The position numbers were made by a program, and so were the translations under genes. A stretch of 64,000 nucleotides of DNA from Branchiostoma floridae (lineage: Eukaryota; Chordata; Leptocardii; Amphioxiformes; Branchiostomatidae). Positions 49,065-61,000 of this stretch are shown here, piece by piece (positions within the stretch are counted from its first letter, which is position 1; each line of letters starts with the position of its first letter). Location: the NCBI RefSeq assembly GCF_000003815.2, contig NC_049991.1, forward strand, positions 13,947,612 through 14,011,611. Reading direction: 5' to 3'. The notes under the pieces are model-generated. The model searched no databases. It was not told the DNA's origin and worked only from the letters and a program-made list of their open reading frames with translations.

Positions 49065-52000
49065 CTACGAAAAAAGAAAAGAACAGCTTTTTCAAAAAGC
49101 TGACTGCACAGGAATAGGCAGTACGTGACGTTGCGCTGTTAAAGCAGCGATGTCGCACTGCTGAAGTACGGGTGTAGAAAGATGTACTTGTCGGCCACGG
49201 TAGTGACTAACCGGAAATCCCGTCACTATGATAACAAATTGTATACTATGATTTCTATCAGTCCAACTAAGTCCCTTGTCAGCATATACTGTAGTATAAA
49301 ACATACTATTTGAAGCAGGTCACACCTCCTTCCTTCACGGAACATATACTGACTTGCAAATTGTCTACCTTTCTGTAAAGATTTGACACTGGATACACCA
49401 TACCTTCGTTCCGCTGCTGGTGGATTCTGCGCTGCGTCTGTGCCTTGATGACGACTTTGGCCACGTCCGCAGCGATGACCACAAGTGAGGCAAACAGGGA
49501 AGCCAGCTCCAGCATGTTGTCCTGGTTACTGAAGAACAACTTTCCCTCCTTCTTTCCCGTCTTGAAAAGGTTGAAGGCCAGGTAAGCCACGCAGCCGATG
49601 AAGCCTGCCTTTGCGAGAAACACCACAGCCGCATAAGCCCCCTTACCGTTGATGGTCTTGAAGGAATTAGCTGAAAAGGTTGTAGTGGCGTCGCCCGTCG
49701 GTAAGAACTTGTACACGAGCCTCAGCGAGTGAAACAGCGACGCGTCCGCGTTATACATGGAGAAGTCGACTTGCACAGTGGAAGTCAGCCTGTCCAGCCA
49801 ATCACTCTTAATCATCGCTGTTAAGACTGATCTCATCTGGGCCGGGTCTTCTCCGAGATCGACGGCGTATCCGCCGCGCCCGTACGAGGTGGCCGCCAGG
49901 TGCAGGGCGGATGTGGTGACGTTTTTGAAGAAGTTGCCCTCGTGTCGGAAGCTGCCGTGCCACGGTAACAGGCACCTCTTTGTCAGGTGGATGAGCGAGG
50001 GCTTCGTCACAGCGCAGTGTTCTTTAAAGAAACAAATCATGTTACAATATTGCAAAATGCACCAAAGCATCACAAGTAATATTTAGAGAAAATTATCGAA
50101 ATCAACTTTGACTCCCGATCCAGTAAGGCCTACGTTACATTTCCTACCCGGGACCCGGTATGTCTGAATGTGCACAAGGAATGATATTGAATCATTTTGG
50201 CCCGTTTGGTCTTTTGTTTTGCACTTTTCGTTCCCCAAAACTGCCCGGCGGGGCCCCTTTGTGGAAATGTGACGTTATCCCGTAAGACTTAAATCCCGTT
50301 CACCTGTTTCGGCCCTCCATTGTTGAATCCTCACGGGGCCGAGGCGGTAAGCCCGGACATCACTGATGAAAACCCGCTCCTCCCAGCTGATAGTCTCGCC
50401 GTTGTACTCCTCCGCTGGGTACAATCTGTCTGTGAACGCTGTCTTCATCCAGAGAAGGATGTCTTCACGTTTTTGAATCTTAACATCAAGACAAAAATTT
50501 AACATGTCAAGAAAGCAGTTTCATGATCAATGATGGTGTGATTATAAAAAAATACGTGTAAATCTTTTTTTTTCTATTTTCTTTTCTCCAGACGAGGACA
50601 ATGTGGCACTGCACTCAAGTTAGTAACTTATATTAACAGACAGAAGGTAAAGGTAGTCTTGTTTCTTTTTCCTCCCCGACCGAAGTCAGGTACCAATTTT
50701 TACACCTGGGTGAAGTTATGAAGGTCGTGTTAATTTAAAGTGCCTTTCCAAGAAGTGCTTTTCCCGTCGGGGGCACGGCGAGTACCGAACTCGGGACCTT
50801 TAGATTCCGAGCCGAACGCTCTACCAGATACGCCACACACGCCACGTGTAGAGGTAATATCAAGGTTTACGCTTACCTTGTCAAATCCATCAACAAGATG
50901 GCGCTTCATGTCGTCATGTGCGTGATAGGACAAGGGATCCCAGGTTTCGTTCACAACCAGCAGGGCGCAGACGACGTAGAAGATATACACCACGAACTGC
51001 TTCCCAAATCGCATCAGTTTATCCTTCTTGCGTCTCTGTTTGCGTTGTTTAGCGACGTCCGCAGGGGCGGCGTCCTTTGGCGCTTCACTTTCCTTGGTGA
51101 CAGCGACAGTTTCTGTGTAAGAAATACAATAAACTGATGAGTTCATGCCAATTTTCAACGTGTCGTTATAGGTACTTGCTGATACTTTTATAGACAAGAT
51201 GAATTTTTCATCACTTTTATTAAATGAATTCAAAGTGAATTCGTAAAATGAGCTTTGATTTAAGTCCATTGCTCATGTAAGCGCGTATAAACATAAGGAC
51301 ACGGCAGGCATTGCTTTAAGGTGGGTTTACGCGACGTGCGTGTATATTCAAGTCCGTATGAGGTCCGTATGTAAGCCTGAGCCTCTTTCCAAGGATAGGC
51401 TCCACATATCCTTGGAAAACAAGAGAAATTGGTCAAATATAGACAGATAGCATGCCATCGGAGTAACCATGTCACAAATCATACTCCTCGGACAGCTAAC
51501 TCCTCTGGCATGTTATGTGTGTATATTTGTCCAATTTCTGCTAGTTTTCGACCGAAGCTGTGGAGACGGTAGACACTGAGACTTCCGTACGGACCTCAGA
51601 CGGACTTGAATATATACGCACGTGTGAAATCGGCTTTAATGAGTTTGTACAAGCTTAGGCTAAGGTCACATTTCCACAAAGGGGCCCAGTCGGGCAGCTT
51701 TCCGGAACGATAAATATGATACAAAAGACAACAAAAACACATTACGAACCAAAAACGATTCAACGGCATGCCTTGTGCATATTCATTGGCATAAAATCTA
51801 ATTTGTCGTTTCCGCAAACAGCCCGGCCGGGCCCCGGGTAGGAAATGTGACGTAGGCCTTACCAGGAGCGTCGGCGCTGTCCTCGGCCTCGGGCGACCCG
51901 CCTGTCGTGAAGATCAGCTCGTCCATCATCATGTCGCCCGGCCCCTGGCTGGCCCGGCGGCGGCACAGGATGGTCATCATCAGCACGATGAAAACGGCCT

Positions 52001-55000
52001 GCAAAACAGTCATTCCATGATTCTATTCAAGCTCTGACCACCGAAAGAGCCACACACAAGGTGAAACTAGTCTTGAATAAAGTAGTTCTGAAGTGTGTAC
52101 GGTTGGCTTAAGGTTGTCCACTACTATTAGCCTAGTGATTTCATCCAGTGATATTTTATAACAAATAGGTCGTTATAACCATTGACATAATCAAAGCAAT
52201 CAACGGTGCTGTACGGTTGAGTGGTGCTGTAACTGTTTAATGGATTGAAAATCTGAAGTAAAACCCAACTGACAAGCCTTAACTGAGTAAGCCTAGATAC
52301 CTGAAGTAACGTGCCTGGAGCCCGGACTTATTACATGCCCTGCTGGCATATACGCCACTTTTGAATCCGGGATCAAATTACAGAGGAAACACATCAAGGC
52401 AAACAGACAACGTTAACATTTTCGCTTTGTCATGAAGATAAAGACTATAGCCGATTGTGTGACATTGCCCGTACAGGGATAGCCTGGTGCCCAGCCGTGT
52501 TCTAGCTCCCGAGTCTCTTCTGTCCTCTCCGCAATGACGAAGAGACTCGGGAGCTATAACACGGCTGGATACCAGGCTAGAACAGGGAAGGATTCGCGAC
52601 ACGGTGAAAACGTACTTTTCCGGGATGAATGATGAACATGGAGTGGCTGAAGGAGAGCCCGAAGGTGGTGAGCCACTGGATGGACTTGTCCCTGCCCCAC
52701 TCCAGACTGTAGAGGATCAGGAAGAACGCGGACGCCAGGCTGGAGAGAAACAGCGCCACCCAGGCGATGTAGATGAACCAGTGCGGCATCATGGACGACC
52801 TCCACTTCTTCCGCACCTGGTACTTCGCGGACTTGGGATTTTCCTCCACCGGGTCGACGCCCTCCTATCGGTGTAGAAGAAACAAAAAAAGCTCTATTGT
52901 GAGGTGTTGGGATACGATGCAAAATGCAAAAGTATGGTGTTAAGACATCAAAACATGATTTTCATGCAAAATAAGCCCAGCTATCTGTCCAACCTTTGGT
53001 CACCCAGCGTTAGTAGCCGGTACGTGTGTAACACTCACCTTATCCTTGGGGCGGCAGCGGCGGAAGATCTGCACGATAGCGAAGTTGACAGGGAAGATTT
53101 GCAGAGTGGTGACCACGCTGATCCACAGCTGCTGAGTGGTTATCTGCAACAAATCACGACTTTTTAAAAACTTCAAAATCTTCAAAAGCAGCACACCAGC
53201 TTCGCAGGACCGTGGCGCGGCAGCAGCCGCTTATATCACTGAACCTGTCATACCTAACATCACTGAACGATACGTCACTGAACACCCTGTCACACCTAAC
53301 ATTTGCACATCTAAGTCTAAGGGCTGTCTAAACCGGATGAATTGTGCCAAATATCAAAGCTTCGTGGAAAACTTGGAGGGAAATACATTTGGTAGTCAAA
53401 CTGCTGTGATCGATGGATTCTCCTGTCCATGACGACAGATGAATCTTAGTCCTATAGTACAATAGCACGCCGTTTCACAATATTAAAGTGGCCCCAAGCA
53501 AGCTCTTAGTCTTAGTCTGCAATAATAGACGGAGAATGATAGGTTAAACTCAGGTTTCTTACGTCCAGTGGTCCAATAGTGAAGAGACTCTGAGACGAGG
53601 CCTGGTTCGCCGTCCGGAACCACATGGCACTGGCGATCATCTTACAGTACAGGAGGCACAGGCAGCACGACAGACGCTGGGGACAGGAACAAAGATTATC
53701 ACTTTAACCCAAAGAGAATTTATTTCCAACTACCGACGTGATTGACTACAAGAATCTAGGTATCCAAGACACATCGGTCAAGCTTTAGAATTTTCCCATG
53801 TGGCCTCCGTCGGTCAATATTAACCAATATCAAATCCCTTATTCACATCGACACTGCAACATCGGCTATAGCGTAACAGTCCTTTTCCAGAATGACAGTC
53901 ACATCTGTAAGCTGACTCGGTCAACAGAGAGAGAAATCAACATGGTTGTCATAAAGTCTCATCTTTTCTATGAGTATGAAGTCATCAACTCACAATTATC
54001 AGTCTAAAAGACACTAGCCCCAGTCAGATGCAGAAGGGATAAACCTAGCCTGTGTTTACACAATCTCTCGCTGGCTGGGGTTAATGACCTAGGCGGCAAC
54101 TGTAAGGCCGGCCAGTAGGAGCGCGATTTTAGTCAAGCTAGGATAAACCGACCTGCACGCGTGTAAAATAGCTCCTCGGGCGGCGGGTGCCGACAGACAG
54201 CCAGAGGTGACCGTCCGTGAACTTGGTCCTGATGGCCGTCTTGAAGGTCCGGCCGAAAGAGAGGTCCATATCGCTCTCCGCGTGTATGGTCCGGCTGAAC
54301 TTTCCGGCGGAGTACTCCTCATCCAGCCAGTCATCACACATAAAGGTGGTCCTGGAGAGGGTAAAGAATCAGTAAGGCTTAGGTCCAAATTGATCCGGTG
54401 CTCGTCAGGGATGTGGCCCAGGCCGGGCTCCGAACCCACACATTTGTCCCGGTGGAATGCCGGATACAGGGGGTACCAGTACCTCTCGGTGTTCCCTACG
54501 GGTTACGGTTTTATCTTAAGTCCGACTTAAATTCAACCTGGTGCCCGGCCGGGCCCTAATATACCCCGGGATTTGCAAGGTGTCCCAAGAGGCCACTTAG
54601 GGGTCAGACCCGAAAGTGCAAAAAACTGCCCGGCAGGACCCCTTTTTCAAATTAGGACCTAAGCCTAAATTAAAGGACGTTAGCAGTTGCCCTACATTAT
54701 TTCGTGTTTCAGTTAATACGTCGCAACACCCGCAAGGATTGAAACAGAAAATCTTCAGCTACTACAAGAACTATGTATGCATATATAGAGATCCAGTGAA
54801 ATGTTTTTGTTAGCGTACTACCTTCTAACACTTAATCACGATGTAGATCCTGGAAGTTTTGCTCTATTCTGTAAAACTGTAACCGTAGGTTGTTGTCTCT
54901 GGCTTCTAAAGGATAGGCGCTCCGGAGGGTGATCTACAATAAACAGGAATCATTCTGTATATCTGGATTGATGTGAATAATGATCATGTCAATCAAAAAT

Positions 55001-58000
55001 ATTGCTTGCCTCTTGTTGGTGTCCAGGTTGGTGATGACCACTTTAAGGAGATACCAAGACGCGTACTGGCCCTCCCCTGAGTTGTCGTGAGACATCTTCA
55101 GGCTGACCAGCTCTCCGAGAGGCTGCGGCGTCTTCAAGAGGAAGTTATCCGTACCTCCCATCTCGAACGTCTGAGACAAACAAAAGATTGTGAGTCCACA
55201 AAATACAATTTCAAGATGTTTCTTGGAAAAGTTGACTTGCCGTTGCGCTCGCACGTGCAAAGAAAGGTGTCGACATGTCATTAAATATGGCGACACTGCA
55301 GTGCTGCCTTCGTCGGGATGTTCCAGATTAGTTTAACATTAATTTCCTTAAACATGCCTTCGTTCTAACCCCATATCCAATATGTGTGCCAAAAATCTAC
55401 TTCACAGGGAGGGGGTTAAATGTCTCGTGACTCTGACGTAATTTTTGTCCGCCATGTTGGTCGGTTAATCTTAAAAGTTTTAGGTAGTATGTGTAACTGT
55501 TATAGATATGTAATTAATACCCCCTTTCCACTAAGACGGCGCTCTCGCCCATCTCTCTTTTGTTTTCTTTTACGTCACACTTTTATATTTTGCATAATAT
55601 ACCCAGTTTGAAATCGGAGGTTACACACGTTCATGTGAGAGCGCAGCGCGAAAGCCGTCTAGTGGAAAGAGGGCCTAGCCCTAGACCAAAAAGCAGGGTG
55701 GCTGTGACGTCACTTACCCTATCATTCTGCGGCACCTCCCTGACGCCCGTATCGCGCTGGTCACCACATAGAGTAAAGGTGACCTTTGACTTGGTGCCAG
55801 CCTCCCAGTCATGCCCCGTGTGGATGGTCATCAGGTACTTACTGGCCTGCGCGTCACTTTCAGTGCTGCCGGGGATCTCTTTTACTGCCCACTGAAGAAA
55901 AAACACAAGTTCATAAGAAAACTGTTCTGTGGCTATTTTGGGGCAAATGTTTAATTTGAACTTACGAGTGTTATCTTCAAAAGGCTGTCCTGTGTGTTCA
56001 TGACTCACGCAAAATGACACTTATTCAAGCAACTGGATAAATGTTGCAAACGGCCAAACATTTCAAGTAGTGTAAACTACCTTTAGTCAGAGAGAGAGGA
56101 AAAGTAGTAGTAGCTCGTATTTGTTATCTAGTGTGCCTTATTAACTTCATATCCCATCGATGTGTATTTTTACCTAGTTGATAACCACTAGAAAGGGTAT
56201 TGGCCTACTCTACCCATGTGCCATTTTCAGATCATTCGGTCCAGGAATGACAGAGATGAATCGCTTTGAAGATTTGACAGAAGAAAGAAGAAAAAAGAAG
56301 AGAGCAGAAACATTACGAATACAACATATTTCATCCATACATGTAGTATGGCCACTTTCAACTTACATGTAGTATGGCTGAAATATAATTATTAAGTAAC
56401 AATGACAGCATGACTAATCAAAATGAGCCAAACCCACCTTGCTAAGATCCCGGTTGTCCCACCTCCGGACCAAAAGCAGTAGGATGATGTACAGCCCCAG
56501 GGTGGTGAACACAGTGGTGAACACCGCAAAGTTGTCCTTCAGCTCCGAGAACTTGGCGAACACCTTGCTGAACTTGATGCTGTTCGGCGTGGTGACTATC
56601 TCAGCTCCGAACGGGGTCATGTGGTTACAAAGGCACACCGTCTGCTTGGCGGTGGAGTCTGGACTCACCTAGCGGAGGCAAGAAGCAGAGACAACAATAT
56701 CAACAACGTGCAACAACGTACAATGCTAAACTTTCTTCCAACACGGATCAACATCGGGGGCACGGCGGGTATCGAACTCGGGACCTCTAGGTTCCTAACG
56801 CAACACTCTGCCAGATACGCCACACATGACGCCATGAAGCATTTTTTTACAAATTACACGTCATGTACTACCGACCTTGCACCCATCGCCTGCCCAGAGC
56901 CCCTTCTGCTCGTCCCAGAACCGGCAGCGGAGGCGGAAGGTCTCAATTCTGTACTGGCACGGGGTTTGGGCGCAACCTGGAACGGGAATCAAAGATCAGA
57001 ACACTAAAAAATGTACACTATATCAATCAATCAAAACAACAGCTGCCGTACCAAAGTAGCTTATCATCTTTTGGACGCCGCCTCTAGATAATTATACAAA
57101 TACACTAAAGCAGTGGTCGCGCTACTGATTTGAACTACTCAAGATGAAACATGAGAGAAATAAATTCAAAAATTTAGATGATTTGGTTCAAAATGTACCT
57201 TCCAGCCGAAGACCAATCTTGTACTGCCCCTCTCCTTGACTGCCGCCCGGCTGCACTACAGTAGAGGTAGTGTACACTGTGTCGTCATCTTCGTGTGCAG
57301 TACTGCGCACTGGGTCGAAGTCATCATCCGTGAACACTTTCCTGTAATAAAAAGGGAACAATAGATGCAATTATGTTTACGATAGTCTGATGTGTCGTTT
57401 AGGCATACCTGTTGGAAGATTCAACAAATAAGTCTTTCCGGATATGAAGCTTGTACATTTTAGTAGAAACTTGTTACGTCATGAGGCAAACAAACAAATA
57501 TACAGACAGACAAACAAGCATTAACTGTAACGTAGTATATTAATGTATAGCATTGGTCTCTAATATAATCTTTTTTATATATTGCATATTCTACTTTATA
57601 CTTTTGTATAAATAACAGTACATGGATTATTTGATATGTCTTGATTGAAACCCAAAACGTTTCCTTTTTGCAGGATCTAGCGATTCAACTTTACAAAACA
57701 TAGCCGATGACATACCTGAAATCATGATCAATCTCTGTGGGAAACGTTTCCATGCTTCCGTACATTGTCACGTTTAGGGATGGGGCCTTTAGTGTCATGG
57801 TTACCAGGTACGACTCGTTTCCGGAGATGTCGAAAGACCGGAACGCCATGGGACTGTGGACTCCTGGTGAGTACGGGGTGAGGAGAGAGACATCAGGAGG
57901 AGGAGGGAGGTTGTTCTGTACGGTGATGCGGATGTCCTCCGGGAGATTCTATGAATTAAAGGAAGAGGATTTGGTTTGGTTTGGTTTGGTTTGGTTTGGT

Positions 58001-61000
58001 TTGGTTTGGTTTGGTTTGGTTATACAGATCTCCATTTGTGACTGATATGTCACTATTCTTCCTGGAGTCCGGGTGATTTGTAAGAAAACAGCTCCTCATA
58101 GAAAGTTTTCAATATGAACCTACAACACATCACGACATCAGGGATGTTCTTGTATGAGCTCTTGATTCCGATTATTTGGGTGCTGGGAGACCCCGGTTCA
58201 AATCCCAGGAAGAGCAACTCAGTTGGGGTTGCACCCGTCTTTCAGAAGGGAGGTAAAATGAGGTCCCGCGTTCGTGGATGTCCCTGCAGTACGTTAAATG
58301 GTGTGGGCTAGCAACCCCTTTCGGTAAAAAAATATACCCTGCTTCTGAAGCAGCAAGGGAATTTGTTGATCTATGTGCCACTAGACACTGCAAGTGAATA
58401 ACTGTTAAAACGCATCTTGCTCAATCTAAACATCCCTGCCTAGCCCGGGCGGAGGAATGGTTTCTTTCATGTCTCTGTGACAACCGTAGTGTACAAAACC
58501 TTTGTATCCGCTCGTGTATGTTTCTTGACTTTATCTTCCTACAGCAACCGCTTCTGGTAAGAGATGGAATTGATATAATTTGTTTGTAGACATGGAGCGT
58601 TGGTTACCTTAACAGGAATGGATTCTCCTGCCGAGTCGTACAGGTCGACGTTCACGACCGACGAGCCGATGGTGCTTCCCGGGGTACCCCACACGAAAGG
58701 GTTCTCCTCGAAACTCATGACCTGTGAAGACCGGAGATATTAGAGGCAGGCAAAATTAAAAAAATGACGATAACGAAAGATATATCTGCAGACACCAACT
58801 CCAGACAAAATTGAGAAAAAAAACACCGCTGTATGAAATGAAAGATCAACTAAAATAAGGGACTGCTTTGCGTACCTTCAACCTGGCGATGTCAGGAACA
58901 TGGGCGCCGAACAAGGCAGCTGCTGACGGTAGCACCACCCCGCCCCTGTTCACACGCACGCCGGTCCCACCTATGTCTGCGCCCGATGACTTCCCCACCA
59001 CGACCCGCAGACCCTTGGTGCCCAACTCCAGGTACCCCATCTCCGCTTTGCTCCGCAGAAGCGAATGAGAAAGCGAGTCAACTTCCTTCAGAACAGTTTC
59101 AAGTGTGATGTCCCTTTCCTAAAGAAAAAATAATAATTCAGTGGCAAATGTTACACATATACTCTGTAAATACAATCGCGAAAGATGAGTAGGTACTCAT
59201 TAAATTAAAGTTGCATTATGTATTTTGTCATTTCTGCATTTGTAACGCCGAACGTTTGGCATACCCCTTGCGCGTGGCATACCCCTCGGATTGTGGACCA
59301 TTACGGCTTGACCGTGTTCTGATCACGCGTGTACGAATGAACCTGTCAGTCAAGACATCTCCAACGCTGCTTCCTGATCCTGACTTAACTGTCACGGGAC
59401 AAACTTACAATGTCTCGGGTTCCTTCTTCTGTCGGTCTTGTCTGAACACCAGTCTCGTGCCAGGTCTGGCCTCCCTGTGTCCGGTTCGTTCTGTCCACTT
59501 TATGCTCGATCCAGTTATCAGGACTCCCTCTTAGTGACCACTCTTTCATCAACGCAGCGGCAGCGTCGACAACAGCTGCGTGGAGCAATGATATTTTGTG
59601 AAACTAATTTGACATAATTTTTGTCGATATTTCAATGCACATTTAAGTCAATCTTTTTTAAACTTCAACAAGGAAACTTCCTACCTGAGGAAGTGAATGC
59701 AAGCTGCTCCGAAGCCATCCCTCCGTCCAGCCTGTCCCTCACCAAGCCAACTAGGCGCCCTACAACAGCTGCTGCGAAGTCCTACGATTTGCAAGACATG
59801 GTGGCACATTTTACTTGAGCGCAATCAACTTATTTCAAAGCAACCAAATGTATGTTACTAGAAATTGTAGGTCCGAAACCTTCATATCTAGGACAAAGGT
59901 TATCACAGAGAATGTTGGCTGTGTGCATTTGCATTATATATCATCATAGGGTTAATTCTTGTGATGCAAGGGAAACTGTTATCTTTTACGTTATTTTGTG
60001 ATTGAGTTTTTCTACCTGATCCTTTGGATTCATCTCCACGAGACGTTCAGTCATCTTCGCCACTGCAGCGATGTCGTCTACAGTCCATGGGTACTGCAAA
60101 CCTCCAACTCCGCGCACTGAGATGCCATACACCGATGGTTCCGCCGGTATCTCTGTTATAATTTTACATTGAATAAAATGACTTTACTGTACATTTTTGC
60201 CCAACCGAGCTAAGTACAGGCCACAGCAAAGACAAAATATACATATGTTGGTAAAAGAATCGAAGTCTAGCATATAAGTTTGGCTTCTTCTCGCTTCTTG
60301 GTAATGGTGGAAATGTAGGATTGTTTAGGGTTTAGTTTGTCGAAACGCATGGGATATATGAATTTTTCAGTGTTACACATATGTCTTAGGCGAGGGTCCT
60401 ACTTTCCCCATAACTAAATAGGGTATTTCTATCATTAACATACATATTACACTCTTCAATGACAGATTCATTGTTTCACAAAATGCTGTTCGAATTTTGA
60501 TTGCACGAATGAGAACCTAATTACCTTTATTTACATTTCTTGTGCTTGATAGTTTAGGCTTATCAAACGCCACACCGCAAATATAGATGCATAGACGTAG
60601 AAGACCCTACGAAATTTCTGTACTTTTGTTGTGTCAAGAACTCACACAAACATATTCAATATCCGTGTGTGACAGAAAGTATTACACGGGCGATTGAGCA
60701 ACAATAGGATTTCATCTTCATAAGTGCTTTGAAATAAGATCCTCATAGCGACGACACAAAGGCACAGTCTTAAATACATGTCCTTCGACCGCACCCAGCC
60801 TGATTTATTATGTACGTGCACACGGCCCTGCTGTTTTATGTCGTCTCTAAGATAATGTTATCTCAGGACACTTATGATGCCGTTTTACTGAATAAACAAG
60901 AGAGTAATGTCCCTTTTAACAAAGCCCGTGAACTTCACTTTAAAACAGCATTTGCCAGTTTCCGATTCTTGTAGAGAATCTTTTTAAGATAAAGTACATA

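Noticed and set aside
54838..54940. Minus frame reading ITLRSAYPLEARDNN as a PLAT exon
   Set aside because: Does not match PLAT and would break the good junction NKR-TTFMCDD; it lies in the GC-AG intron.
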